Positions 39,006-47,505 of a DNA stretch of 64,000 nucleotides are shown piece after piece; the stretch's first letter is position 1; each line of letters opens with the position of its first letter. A model generated the notes under the pieces. That model searched no databases, had not been told where the DNA came from, and worked only from the letters and a program-made list of their open reading frames with translations. Source of the DNA: Amycolatopsis sacchari (GTDB taxonomy: Bacteria; Actinomycetota; Actinomycetes; Mycobacteriales; Pseudonocardiaceae); the NCBI RefSeq assembly GCF_900114035.1, contig NZ_FORP01000018.1:1-64000 (forward strand). Direction: 5' to 3'. A program made the translations under genes and the position numbers.

Positions 39006-39521
39006 ATGTCTGCTCTGCACGAGCTGAAGGACCAGGCCAGGGCGTACCGGGACGGCGAGGACCGGCCGCTCGGCGGCTACCTGGCGGTGATGACCGTCTA
39101 CGGCGTGCTCGTCGCGATCACGTCGGCGGTCGCGGTGCTGACCGGCCGGAAGCTGCCGCCACGGGTGCCGAAGGAGGACCTGGTGGTGGTCGCGCTGGGC
39201 ACGCACAAGCTGTCCAGGACCCTGACCAAGGACGCGGTGACCAGCCCGCTGCGGGCGCCGTTCACCCGGTACTCGGGCACCGGCGGCCCCGCGGAGGTGA
39301 TGGAGGAGGTCCGCAAGCCCAGCGGGCTGCGGCACAGCCTCGGTGAGCTGCTGTCGTGCCCGTTCTGCCTCGACATGTGGGTCGTGACGGCGTTCACGTT
39401 CGGCCTGGTGTTCGCGCCCCGGCTGACCCGGCTCGTCGCCGGTGCGTTCGCCGCGCTGGCCGGGGCGGACTTCCTGCAGTTGGCGTACGCGAAGGCACAG
39501 CAGCTCGCGGAGAAGGGGTAA
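39006..39521 (+). CDS. DUF1360 family membrane protein
   Basis: A 171-aa protein with GGAAGG 9 nt upstream of its ATG. The DUF1360 pattern is clear: LVVVALGTHKLSRTLTKDAV, RAPFTRYSGTGGPAEVME, ELLSCPFCLDMWVVTAF with the C-P-F-C pair, and a C-terminal hydrophobic helix. Two or three helices anchor it in the membrane. The function is unknown; in Bacillus a homologue is linked to spore coats. It is 6 bp from the aldehyde dehydrogenase and probably co-transcribed. Confidence 0.88.
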   Translation: MSALHELKDQARAYRDGEDRPLGGYLAVMTVYGVLVAITSAVAVLTGRKLPPRVPKEDLVVVALGTHKLSRTLTKDAVTSPLRAPFTRYSGTGGPAEVMEEVRKPSGLRHSLGELLSCPFCLDMWVVTAFTFGLVFAPRLTRLVAGAFAALAGADFLQLAYAKAQQLAEKG

Positions 39522-39527
39522 GAAGCG

Positions 39528-40853
39528 ATGACGGACCTGATCGAGCACGAAACCACGGCGACCTTCCGCGAGGCCGGTGACGCGATCGTGGCCGCGCGGG
39601 TCGCGTTCGCCGAGTGGGCGCGGACCCCGGCGGCGGAGCGCGCGGCGGCGTTGAAGGCGGCCGCGGCCCGGTTGCGGGAGCGGATCGACGAGCTGGCGGA
39701 ACTCAACCACCGCGAGACCGGGAAGCTGCTGGACGAGGCCAAGGGCGGCATCGAGGCCGGCGCCGGCACGCTGGAGCAGTACGCGGAGCTGGGGCCGGCG
39801 CACCGCGGGCGGAGCCTGCAGGGCAGCTGGGGTGCGACGGACCTGATGGTGCCCGAGCCGCGCGGTGTCGTGGTCGCGCTGACGCCGTGGAACGACCCCG
39901 TCGCGGTGGCGTGCGGGCTGCTCGGTGCGGCGCTGGCGACCGGGAACACCGTGGTGCACAAGCCGAGTGAGCGTTGTCCCGGTGTGGGGGCGCTGCTGAC
40001 GGAGATCGTCGCCGAGCAGCTGCCGGAGGGGGTGCTGCGGTGCGTGTCCGGTGACGGGCGGGTCGGCGCGCAGCTGGCCGCGCACCCGGACGTGGACGTC
40101 GTCGCGCACGTCGGCAGCACCGCGACGGGCCGCTCGATCGCGGCGGCCGCGGCGACGACCGGGGCGAAGGTGCTGCTGGAGAACGGCGGGAACGACGCGC
40201 TGATCGTGGACTCCGATGTGGACCCGCGGTGGGCCGCGGAGCAGGCGGCGCTGGGGGCCTTCGCGAACGCGGGGCAGATCTGCGTGTCGGTGGAACGGAT
40301 CTACGTCCCGCGCGCGATCGCCGACGAGTTCCTCGACGCCCTGGTGGAGCAGGCCGGCAAGCGCCCGCACGAGATCCCGATGCCGCGGCTGGTGGACGAG
40401 CGGATGCGCGACGAGGTGCACGCGCAGGTCACCGAGGCGGTCGACGACGGGGCGCGGCTGCTTGCCGGCGGCGAGCCGGGGGAGGGCTCGTTCTACCCGG
40501 CGACCGTCCTGGCGGACTGCGCGCCGACGATGCGGATCCTGCGTGAGGAGACCTTCGGGCCGGTCGCGCCGGTGCGCGTGGTCGAGGACTTCGACCAGGC
40601 GCTGCGCGAAGCGTGCGATGACAGGTACGGCCTCGCGGCGACGGTGCTCACCAACTCGATGGAACACGCCCAGCGCGCGTGGCGGGAGCTGCCCGTGGGG
40701 ACGGTGAAGGTGAACGCCGTCTTCGGCGGCGCGCCCGGCGGGGCGGCGCAACCGCACGGTGCCAGCGGCGAGGGCTTCGGCTACGGCCCGGAACTCCTGG
40801 ACGAACTGACGCGGATGAAGGTCGTGCACATGGAGCCGGCGCCGCGACGGTGA
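39528..40853 (+). CDS. Aldehyde dehydrogenase family protein
   Basis: A 441-aa NAD(P)-dependent dehydrogenase. Rossmann region TPWNDPVAVACGLLGAALAT with NTVVHKPSERCP, NAD loop HVGSTATGRSI, general base in LLENGGNDALI (E218) and nucleophile in AGQICVSVERIYV (C252). The C-terminal EETFGPVAPVRVVEDFD is conserved. It oxidises an aldehyde to the acid. It follows DUF1360 closely; the substrate is not predictable. It is shorter than most ALDHs because the N-terminal oligomerisation arm is reduced. Confidence 0.93.
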   Translation: MTDLIEHETTATFREAGDAIVAARVAFAEWARTPAAERAAALKAAAARLRERIDELAELNHRETGKLLDEAKGGIEAGAGTLEQYAELGPAHRGRSLQGSWGATDLMVPEPRGVVVALTPWNDPVAVACGLLGAALATGNTVVHKPSERCPGVGALLTEIVAEQLPEGVLRCVSGDGRVGAQLAAHPDVDVVAHVGSTATGRSIAAAAATTGAKVLLENGGNDALIVDSDVDPRWAAEQAALGAFANAGQICVSVERIYVPRAIADEFLDALVEQAGKRPHEIPMPRLVDERMRDEVHAQVTEAVDDGARLLAGGEPGEGSFYPATVLADCAPTMRILREETFGPVAPVRVVEDFDQALREACDDRYGLAATVLTNSMEHAQRAWRELPVGTVKVNAVFGGAPGGAAQPHGASGEGFGYGPELLDELTRMKVVHMEPAPRR

Positions 40854-40902
40854 GTGGGGAGGGGTGGCCCGGGCCGGGGCTCGGGCCACCCCACGCCGGG
40901 CG

Positions 40903-41532
40903 CTACGCATCAGCTCCTGCGGCGTACCGGGCGGCGAAGGTGCGAACGGCCTCGTCGACCACCTCGGCGACGCGGTCGGCGCTCACCTCCCAGCCCGGCA
41001 CCAGGAGCGCCGGCCAGAAGACGTAGTTGGAGATCATGCCCAGGAACTGGGTGGCTGCGAGGTCCACGTCCTCGACGCGCACCGTGCCTGCCTTGTGCTC
41101 AGCCAGGAGGTAGCTGCGCACGGACTCGAAGTACGGCATCTTCCCCTGCGAGAACTGGGCATGCGCCAGCTCGGGGAACCGCGGCAGCTCGGCGATGACG
41201 ATCCTGAACAGGTCGGCCATCTGGGCACGGCCCAGCAGCTCGGCGTAGCGGCGGCCGATGATGCCGAGTCCCTCGACGAGGTTGCCTGCCGGTGGGGGCT
41301 CCTCCTCGTCAGCGGTCGACCACGACTCGGTCACGATGGCGTCGAACAGGGCGGCCTTGCTCGGGAACTGCTTGAACAAGGTGGCCCGCGAGACGCCCGA
41401 GCGCTCCGCGATCCGCGCCAGTGACGTCCGGTCGTAGCCCAGCTCGAGGAACAGCGCGGTCGCGGCCGTCACGATCTGCGCGCGCTTCTCCTGGGCGACG
41501 CGCTGGTGATACGTCGTCACGACCTTGCTCAT
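40903..41532 (-). CDS. TetR/AcrR family transcriptional regulator
   Basis: A 209-aa regulator with HTH LARIAERSGVSRATLFKQF (about residues 38-57) and C-terminal domain YAELLGRAQMADLFRIVIAE and VDLAATQFLGMISNYVF, of the TetR_C group seen with short-chain dehydrogenases. It diverges from an SDR gene, with two matching palindromes in the 96-bp gap. It should repress both genes in the absence of a small-molecule signal. Confidence 0.92.
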   Translation of the reverse strand: MSKVVTTYHQRVAQEKRAQIVTAATALFLELGYDRTSLARIAERSGVSRATLFKQFPSKAALFDAIVTESWSTADEEEPPPAGNLVEGLGIIGRRYAELLGRAQMADLFRIVIAELPRFPELAHAQFSQGKMPYFESVRSYLLAEHKAGTVRVEDVDLAATQFLGMISNYVFWPALLVPGWEVSADRVAEVVDEAVRTFAARYAAGADA

Positions 41533-41547
41533 GCGCCGAGCATACGA

Positions 41548-41608
41548 GGTGAGTGGCTTGACTCACCACTGTCGTCGACCTAGTGTGTGGCGAGTCGCCC
41601 GACTCACC
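41548..41608. promoter_or_regulatory. Tandem TetR operators in the SDR/TetR gap
   Basis: GGTGAGTGGCTTGACTCACC (41548-41567) and GGCGAGTCGCCCGACTCACC (41589-41608) both have the form GGYGAGT-N6-ACTCACC. Their centres are 41 bp apart. They flank the region where both divergent promoters must lie. Confidence 0.75.
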
Positions 41609-41628
41609 TCGTACCGAAGGAACCTCCC

Positions 41629-42447
41629 ATGCCCCGCTTCGACAACCAGACCGTGCTCGTGACCGGTGGGACCGGCGGCCAGGGCTCGAGCCACGTGCGC
41701 GCCTTCCACGCGGAGGGGGCGAACGTCGTGATCGGCGGCATCGACGCGCAACGCGGCGCCGCTCTCGCCGACGAGCTCGGGACGCGCGCTCGCTTCGTCC
41801 GCCTCGACGTCACCGACGAGAGCTCGTGGTCTGCCGCTGTGCGAACCGCCGAGAACGCCTTCGGCGCGCTGAACGCGCTCGTCAACAACGCGGGCGTACA
41901 GAACCCGCCTGCCACGATCGAGTACACGGACCAGGCCACGTGGTCGCGCATCCTCGACGTCAACCTCACGGGGACGTTCCTCGGCATCAAGGTCGCAGCC
42001 CCCGCTCTGCGCCGGGCGGGAGGGGGAGCCATCGTCAACATCGCCTCGACCATGGGCCTGGGCGGCACGGCGCACTACGCGCCGTACGTCGCCAGCAAGT
42101 GGGCCGTGCGAGGCCTCACCCGAACCGCGGCACTCGAGCTCGGCCGCGACCACATCCGCGTGAACACCATCCACCCCGGCGTGATCGCGACCCCCTTCAT
42201 CCACGAACCAGCAGCCGGCGCCACCACGGCGATCGCCGAGTTCTACTCACCCGAGCCGTTCGCCATCCCCCGGCTCGGGGAGCCGGGTGACGTCACCCGG
42301 CTTCTCCTGTTCCTCACGTCGTCCGGACGCGTCGTTCATCACGGGATCGGAGTACGTCATCGACGGTGGGCTCCTCCTCGGCCCCGCCCTTCAGGCCGAG
42401 GCCGCATGAGCACTCCGGATCCGGCTCGAAGACGCCCTCGGTCGTGA
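41629..42447 (+). CDS. Short-chain dehydrogenase/reductase with a C-terminal frameshift
   Basis: An NAD(P)-dependent SDR: cofactor loop VTGGTGGQGSSHVRAF, NNAG (LNALVNNAGVQNPP), catalytic Tyr and Lys in YAPYVASKWAVRGL, and IRVNTIHPGVIATPF. The body is normal up to LLLFLTSS near 42330. The open frame then reads GRVVHHGIGVRHRR and ends at 42447, which is not SDR-like. One base over, the expected end appears (SFITGSEYVIDGGLLLGPAL, stop 42407-42409). One extra G in GTCCGGACG explains the shift: a real mutation or a sequencing error. The intact gene would be about 260 aa. Confidence 0.85.
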   Translation: MPRFDNQTVLVTGGTGGQGSSHVRAFHAEGANVVIGGIDAQRGAALADELGTRARFVRLDVTDESSWSAAVRTAENAFGALNALVNNAGVQNPPATIEYTDQATWSRILDVNLTGTFLGIKVAAPALRRAGGGAIVNIASTMGLGGTAHYAPYVASKWAVRGLTRTAALELGRDHIRVNTIHPGVIATPFIHEPAAGATTAIAEFYSPEPFAIPRLGEPGDVTRLLLFLTSSGRVVHHGIGVRHRRWAPPRPRPSGRGRMSTPDPARRRPRS

Positions 42448-42540
42448 CGGTCCATTTTGGACTGTCACGGTGCCGGGCCCGTCGTCAGGTGTGGGGAGAC
42501 GTCCGCGAACGGGAGGGGCACCGCCCCGGCACCCCGCGCC

Positions 42541-43695
42541 CTACCGGCGCGAAACGCACCGCCCCCTGGCGAAGACCGCCCGGACCCTGTGCACGGCCGT
42601 GAGATCGGCGAGCGGATCGCCTTCTACCGCTACGACGTCCGCGTCGAAACCGGGCGCCAGCCTGCCTTTCCGCCCGCCCAGGCCGCACACCCACGCCGGG
42701 ACCTCCGTCACCAGGCGCAGCACCTCCGCCGGCGCCAGACCCAGCTCGCCCGCCATCACGATGGTGTGGCGCAGCACGTCATGCGGCTTCCGGTCCGTGA
42801 TCCCGGCGTCGCTGCTGAGCACCATCAGCGCGCCCGCCCGGTGCAGTTCCAGCAGGTTCCCGACGATCTTCGGCATCCGCCGCACGATCCCCTCGGCGTC
42901 CGCCCGCCCCGGCCCCGGCACGAGACCGAACGTCGCACCCACCGCGATCCGGCGTTCCACGATCCGGCGCACGAGGTCCGGCGAGGGGGTGTCCACATCG
43001 TCCTCGGTCCAGAACGACACGTGCTCCACACCGTCCACATGCGCCTCGACGGCGTTCACGATCCCTTGCGGCGCATGGGCGTGTGCCGTGACGGGCAGTC
43101 CGAGCCGGTGCGCCTCCTCGACCGCCGCACGCAGCTCGTCCTCACCGAACTGGGGCAGGTCCTGCCTCGTACCGGGGGTGAGCCTGCCGCCGCTGGCCAT
43201 GATCTTGACGACGTCCACCCCGCGCTCGGCCCGCTCCCGCACCGCCGCGCGCATCGCCTCCGGCGTGGGCTCGACCGCGCCGCCGAGGTAGTGGCAGTGC
43301 CCGGCAGGCGTCGTGATCGGCGGGCCGGCGGCGACGATCGTGGGCAGCGGACCGGGTTCCTCACGCAGCCGCAGGGCGAGGTAGTTCCGGTCGCCGAGGT
43401 CGCGCACCGTCGTGATGCCGCCCAGCAGCGCGGTCCGCGCCGCCACGCGCATCGCGTCGAGCGCCTGTTCGTCATCCCGGGCGGCGAGCGCCGCGACCGG
43501 GTCCGCGCTCGCGTCGAAGGCCAGGTGCACGTGGGCGTCGACGAAGCCGGGCAGCAGGGTCGTGTCGCCGAGGTCGAGCGCGTCGGGAGCGGCCACCCCG
43601 AACGCCACGTCGGAGATCCGCTCGCCGGTCACCGTCAGCACGGGGTCGGCGCGCGGTTCAGTCCCGTCGAACAGCCTGGCTGCCCGCAGCCGCAT
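42541..43695 (-). CDS. Metal-dependent amidohydrolase
   Basis: A 384-aa member of the imidazolonepropionase-like amidohydrolases. Metal ligands are in FVDAHVHLAF (HxH), VDVVKIMASGG (Lys), LPVTAHAHAP and GVEHVSFW (His), and VLSSDAGITD (Asp). The small beta-sandwich is formed by the two ends (LRAARLFDGTEPRADP and GFDADVVAVEGDPLADL). It hydrolyses C-N bonds in small cyclic or amide substrates; related enzymes act on prolidase-like or triazine substrates. It overlaps the 5'-neighbour by 38 bp. Confidence 0.9.
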   Translation of the reverse strand: MRLRAARLFDGTEPRADPVLTVTGERISDVAFGVAAPDALDLGDTTLLPGFVDAHVHLAFDASADPVAALAARDDEQALDAMRVAARTALLGGITTVRDLGDRNYLALRLREEPGPLPTIVAAGPPITTPAGHCHYLGGAVEPTPEAMRAAVRERAERGVDVVKIMASGGRLTPGTRQDLPQFGEDELRAAVEEAHRLGLPVTAHAHAPQGIVNAVEAHVDGVEHVSFWTEDDVDTPSPDLVRRIVERRIAVGATFGLVPGPGRADAEGIVRRMPKIVGNLLELHRAGALMVLSSDAGITDRKPHDVLRHTIVMAGELGLAPAEVLRLVTEVPAWVCGLGGRKGRLAPGFDADVVAVEGDPLADLTAVHRVRAVFARGRCVSRR

Positions 43696-44125
43696 CGGAA
43701 AAGCCTACGTCCCGCGTCAACCGTTCGACAGCGCCCCGGATGGTGGCGCCGTACGCGTCGTCGGGCAGCACGTCCAGCCGGGCGCGGGCTTCCGCGAGGT
43801 GCCGCCGCGCGGCGTCGAGTGCCCCGAGCTTGTGGTAGTTGTCGGCGAGGTTCAGGTGCAGCGACGGGTAGAAGCCGCTCACGCGCAGACCCGCGTGGTG
43901 GGCCTGCGCGCGCTCGTCGGTGAGGGTGTCGGCCGCGTCGAGGGCCCGCACGTCCCACGTCAGCGCCTCGGCGGGGTGCTCGCACAGGTCGGCGAGGTAG
44001 TGCGCGAGCGTGCAGCGGTGCAGCGGATCGCCGCCGGGCCCGGTGGTGGACCACAGCGCGAGCAGCCGCTCGCGGTCCTGGGCCTGCACGGCTTCGGTGA
44101 TGGCGAGCATGGTCGGATCGGTCAC
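43658..44125 (-). CDS. Small TPR-like helical protein
   Basis: A 155-aa protein starting at a GTG that overlaps the MerR stop (GTGA). LAITEAVQAQDRERLLALW and LHRCTLAHYLADLCEHPAEA begin a helical array with the tetratricopeptide-like pattern LHLNLADNYHKLGALDAARR. Such proteins occur next to MerR regulators in several actinomycetes, but no function is established. Translational coupling with the regulator suggests that the two work together. Confidence 0.78.
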   Translation of the reverse strand: MTDPTMLAITEAVQAQDRERLLALWSTTGPGGDPLHRCTLAHYLADLCEHPAEALTWDVRALDAADTLTDERAQAHHAGLRVSGFYPSLHLNLADNYHKLGALDAARRHLAEARARLDVLPDDAYGATIRGAVERLTRDVGFSDAAAGSQAVRRD

Positions 44126-45024
44126 CAGGGCCTCACAGGCATCGCGAGAGTGGTGGAGTCGCCGTCGGTGGCGGAGCGGATGACGACGGGCTGGTCGGGT
44201 TCGGAGACGTCGAACAGCAGGTCGGGGCCGACGGCCGTGGCGACAGCGGCCCGCAGGGTGGCCGCGTCGAAGGTCACGCCGAGCACCTCCACCCGGTCTC
44301 CGGCCGGCAGCTCGTCCCGGCGCAGCACGGCACGCCGGCGCACGGGCGGCAACGCGGCCAGCACCTGCCGATAGTCGGGGAACTCCGCCGCGACCACCGG
44401 AGCCTGCCGCCGCTCGGCGTCCGCCGACAGGGTGAGCGCGTCCCCCTCGAACGACACGACCACCGAAGGCTGCTCGGCCAGCCACGGCAGGAGCGCGGAC
44501 AGCCCGTCGCGCGCGACCACCGCCGACCCCCGTTCCTCCTGGCGCACGGCCAGGCCCCGCGTCGCCAGCCGGTAGCGGTCGGTGGCCGTCAGCGTGAGCA
44601 CCTCCGGCTCCAGCTCGACGAAAACCCCTGCCAGCGCGGGGAAATCCGGGTCGTCCCCGGCGGCGGGCAGCACCTGGGCGAACGCGGCGGACAGCAGCCG
44701 CCCGTCGACCGCGGGGGTGAGCCGCCGCTTGATCACCGCCGCGGCCGCGGCCGCCTTGCGCGCCCGTTCCCGCAGGTCACGCACGTGCTCGTCGAGTAGA
44801 CCGTGCTCACCGTCGAGGATCCGGGACACCGCGTCCAGCGGTACGTCGATCTCCCGCAGTTCCCGGATGAGCTGCGCGCGCTCGCACTGCTCCTGCCGGT
44901 AGTAGCGGTAGCCGGTGGCGGGATCGACCTCGGCGGGCACCAGCAGACCGCAGTCGGCGTAGAACCGCAGCGCGCTCGGCGTGAGGCCGCTGGCGCGGGC
45001 GAACGCGCCGATCGGGATGAGCAT
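44122..45024 (-). CDS. MerR family regulator fused to a DNA sliding-clamp-like domain
   Basis: A 300-aa protein. Residues 1-75 are a MerR HTH (IGAFARASGLTPSALRFY, CGLLVPAEVDPATGYRYY) with a dimer helix to about 105. Residues from 108 follow the DNA polymerase III beta-clamp pattern: LTLTATDRYRLATRGLAV, LSADAERRQAPVVAAEFPDY, VEVLGVTFDAATLRAAVA, VVIRSATDGDSTTLAMPVR. The last motif mirrors the clamp's ..VLI....D.DF..L.MPVR end. About two of the three clamp domains are covered. No ring-forming clamp function is likely; it may sense DNA or a ligand. Such fusions occur in some actinomycetes. Confidence 0.85.
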   Translation of the reverse strand: MLIPIGAFARASGLTPSALRFYADCGLLVPAEVDPATGYRYYRQEQCERAQLIRELREIDVPLDAVSRILDGEHGLLDEHVRDLRERARKAAAAAAVIKRRLTPAVDGRLLSAAFAQVLPAAGDDPDFPALAGVFVELEPEVLTLTATDRYRLATRGLAVRQEERGSAVVARDGLSALLPWLAEQPSVVVSFEGDALTLSADAERRQAPVVAAEFPDYRQVLAALPPVRRRAVLRRDELPAGDRVEVLGVTFDAATLRAAVATAVGPDLLFDVSEPDQPVVIRSATDGDSTTLAMPVRPW

Positions 45025-45057
45025 GAGCCCATCCTGAAGTCTCGACCTGCTTGAAGG

Positions 45058-46083
45058 TCAAGCCGATTCGCGCAGCCGCAGCGAGACCGGCAGTACGTGC
45101 CGCCGCGGCGGGACCGGCTCCCCGGCGAGCAGGGCCAGCAACGTGGCGACCATCTGCTGCACCTGCGCGGCCGGGTCCTGGTGCACGGTCGTCAGCGGCG
45201 GGTGCATGGCCGTGGCCAGCGACGGGTTGTCGTCGAACCCGATCACCGCCACGTCCTCCGGGACCCGCCTGCCCGCCTCGTGCAGCGCCCGCACCGCGCC
45301 CGCCGCCATCAGGTCGCTCGCGACGAACACCGCGTCCAGCTCCGGTTCCCGTGCCAGCAGGCGGTCCATCGCGGCGCGCCCACCGTCCAAAGTGAAGTCG
45401 GCCTCTTCGGACAGTCCCGTCGGGTCCAGCCCGGCCTCGGTCAGCGTCTCCCGCCAGCCCGAGAGCCGGTGCACGGCGGCGGTCTGGTCCTGTGGCCCGG
45501 CGACCGTCGCGATGCGCCGCCTGCCGCGGCCGAGCAGGTGGGTCACGGCCTGCCGGGCGCCGTCGGCGTTGTCGAAGTCGACCACGTGCACCCCGCGCGA
45601 GACGTTGCCCGCGGGTCCGCCGAACACGATCGGCAGCCGCAGCAGCCGGAGCGCCCTCGGCAGCGGGTCGGCCCGGTGCGGGGCGAACACGAGCGCCCCG
45701 TCCACGTGCCCGCCTTCGAGGAAGCGGAGCGTGCGCGCGTGGTCCTCCTTGCCGTCGTTGAACATCAACACCATCTGGCTGCCCGAAGAGGCCAGTTCGC
45801 GGTAACCGGCGCGCATGACCGCGGTACGGTACGGGTCGCCCAGCAGGACCTCCTCCGGCTCGGAGAGCACGACGGCGACCGCGCCGGTGCGCCGCGTGAC
45901 GAGCGAGCGGGCCGCCTGGTTGGGGGAGTAGCCGAGATCGCGGGCGGCCGCGAGCACCGCGTCCTTCGCGCGGGCGCTGACGTTCGCGTCGCCGTTCAGC
46001 GCGCGCGAAGCGGTGGAGCGGGAGACCCCGGCGAAAGCGGCGACGTCCTCGAGAGTCGGCCTGTCGTCCTGGCTGCGCGTCAC
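45058..46083 (-). CDS. cebR: LacI family repressor of cellobiose use
   Basis: A 341-aa repressor starting at GTG 46083. HTH TLEDVAAFAGVSRSTASRAL with the hinge SPNQAARSLVTRRTGAVAVV, then the periplasmic-binding-type ligand domain (VFASDLMAAGAVRALHEAGR, VIGFDDNPSLATAMHPPLTT). It diverges from a sugar ABC operon ending in a beta-glucosidase. A perfect TGGGAGCGCTCCCA site, the CebR box of Streptomyces, lies in the gap. It should release DNA when cellobiose or cello-oligosaccharides bind. Confidence 0.92.
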   Translation of the reverse strand: MTRSQDDRPTLEDVAAFAGVSRSTASRALNGDANVSARAKDAVLAAARDLGYSPNQAARSLVTRRTGAVAVVLSEPEEVLLGDPYRTAVMRAGYRELASSGSQMVLMFNDGKEDHARTLRFLEGGHVDGALVFAPHRADPLPRALRLLRLPIVFGGPAGNVSRGVHVVDFDNADGARQAVTHLLGRGRRRIATVAGPQDQTAAVHRLSGWRETLTEAGLDPTGLSEEADFTLDGGRAAMDRLLAREPELDAVFVASDLMAAGAVRALHEAGRRVPEDVAVIGFDDNPSLATAMHPPLTTVHQDPAAQVQQMVATLLALLAGEPVPPRRHVLPVSLRLRESA

Positions 46084-46100
46084 GGGCGGCGTCCTTTCGC

Positions 46101-46114
46101 TGAGAGCGCTTCCA
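46101..46114 (-). promoter_or_regulatory. Secondary CebR-like site before cebR
   Basis: TGAGAGCGCTTCCA is a degenerate copy of the CebR box with AGCGCT at the centre, 17 bp upstream of the cebR start. It probably mediates autoregulation. Confidence 0.65.
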
Positions 46115-46166
46115 ACAATATCGCATCTTGACACCAGCAGTGGCAGGGAACACACTCGTCCGTGTT

Positions 46167-46182
46167 CTGGGAGCGCTCCCAG
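46167..46182 (+). promoter_or_regulatory. Perfect CebR box before cebE
   Basis: CTGGGAGCGCTCCCAG is a 16-bp perfect palindrome containing TGGGAGCGCTCCCA, identical to the CebR operator known from Streptomyces. It lies 30 bp before the cebE start, in the promoter region. Confidence 0.9.
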
Positions 46183-46212
46183 TTTTCCCACACTCCAGAG
46201 CAAGGGGTTGAC

Positions 46213-47505
46213 GTGCGACACCTTCACAAGGGCGTGAGCTTCGCGATCGGACTGGCGGTGGTGGGCGCGAGCCTCGCCGCCTGCGGCGGTGGCGGCGACT
46301 CGGCCGGATCGGGCGGCGGTGGGCAGGTCGAGCTGACCATCGGCACGTTCACCGAGTTCGGCTACGAGAGCCTGCTCCCCGAGTACGAGCGGCTGCACCC
46401 CAACATCAAGATCACCCACCACAAGACCGGCGAGGGCGGGCCCTACCACCAGAACCTCATCACCAAGCTGGCGGCGGGCTCCGGGCTGGAGGACGTCGTC
46501 GCCGTGGAGGAGGGCCACTTCTCCGACATCGTCGACAAGTCGAGCAAGTTCAACGACCTCACCGAGATCGGTCCCAAGGACGTCACCCCGGACCGGTGGC
46601 TCAAGTGGAAGTACGACGCCGGCAAGGACAAGGACGGCAGGCTGATCGGCTACGGCACCGACATCGGCCCGCTCGCCCTGTGCTACCGCAAGGACCTGCT
46701 CGCCGCGGCGAACCTGCCGTCGGACCCGGAGGGCGTGAAAGCGCTTTTCGCGAGCTGGGACAGCTACTTCGCGGCCGGGCAGACGTACGTGAACAGGACC
46801 GGCAAGGCGTGGTTCGACGCGTCGTCGCAGCTGTACAACTCGATGGTCAACCAGCTCGACGTCGGCTACCTCGACCGCAGCGACAAGCTGACCATCGAGA
46901 GCAACCCGGGCATCAAGCAGGCCTTCGACCGCGTGAGCACCGCGATCCAGCAGGGCCAGTCGGCGAAGCTCACCGCGTTCGGCAACGAGTGGAAGACCGG
47001 CTTCGCGCAGGGTTCCTTCGCCACCACCGTGTGCCCGTCCTGGATGCTCGGCGTGGTCAAGGAGAACGCCGGCCCGGCGAACGCGGGCAAGTGGGCGGTC
47101 ACCGACGCGTTCCCCAACGGCGGCGGCAACTGGGGCGGCTCGTACCTGACCGTGCCCAAGCAGAGCAAGCACCCGAAGGAGGCCGCGGAGCTGGCGGCGT
47201 GGCTCACCGCGCCCGAGCAGCAGCTGAAGGCGTTCCAGGCCAAGGGCAACTTCCCCAGCCAGACCCAGGCGCTGACCTCGCCCGAGCTGCTGAACTCCAC
47301 CGACGAGTACTTCGGCGGCGTGAAGGTCGGCGAGCTGTACGCCGAGCAGGCCCGCAAGGTCAGCAAGGCCCAGTACAAGGGGCCCGGTGACGGCCAGATC
47401 CAGGAGAACGTGACCTCGCCCGCGCTGCGGTCGGTCGAGCAGGGCACCTCGCCCGCGGACGCGTGGCAGCAGGTGGTCGAGGGCGCGAAGAAGGTCACGA
47501 AGTGA
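46213..47505 (+). CDS. cebE: Cellobiose/cello-oligosaccharide-binding lipoprotein
   Basis: A 430-aa lipoprotein starting at GTG 46213 (AAGGGG 5 nt before). The lipobox SLAAC gives Cys24. It is a family-1 solute-binding protein: VELTIGTFTEFGYESLLPEY, ITHHKTGEGGPYHQNLITKL, GTDIGPLALCYRKDLL, FATTVCPSWMLGVVKENAG. It captures cello-oligosaccharides for the CebFG permease. It overlaps cebF by 4 bp, so the operon is tightly coupled. Confidence 0.92.
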   Translation: MRHLHKGVSFAIGLAVVGASLAACGGGGDSAGSGGGGQVELTIGTFTEFGYESLLPEYERLHPNIKITHHKTGEGGPYHQNLITKLAAGSGLEDVVAVEEGHFSDIVDKSSKFNDLTEIGPKDVTPDRWLKWKYDAGKDKDGRLIGYGTDIGPLALCYRKDLLAAANLPSDPEGVKALFASWDSYFAAGQTYVNRTGKAWFDASSQLYNSMVNQLDVGYLDRSDKLTIESNPGIKQAFDRVSTAIQQGQSAKLTAFGNEWKTGFAQGSFATTVCPSWMLGVVKENAGPANAGKWAVTDAFPNGGGNWGGSYLTVPKQSKHPKEAAELAAWLTAPEQQLKAFQAKGNFPSQTQALTSPELLNSTDEYFGGVKVGELYAEQARKVSKAQYKGPGDGQIQENVTSPALRSVEQGTSPADAWQQVVEGAKKVTK

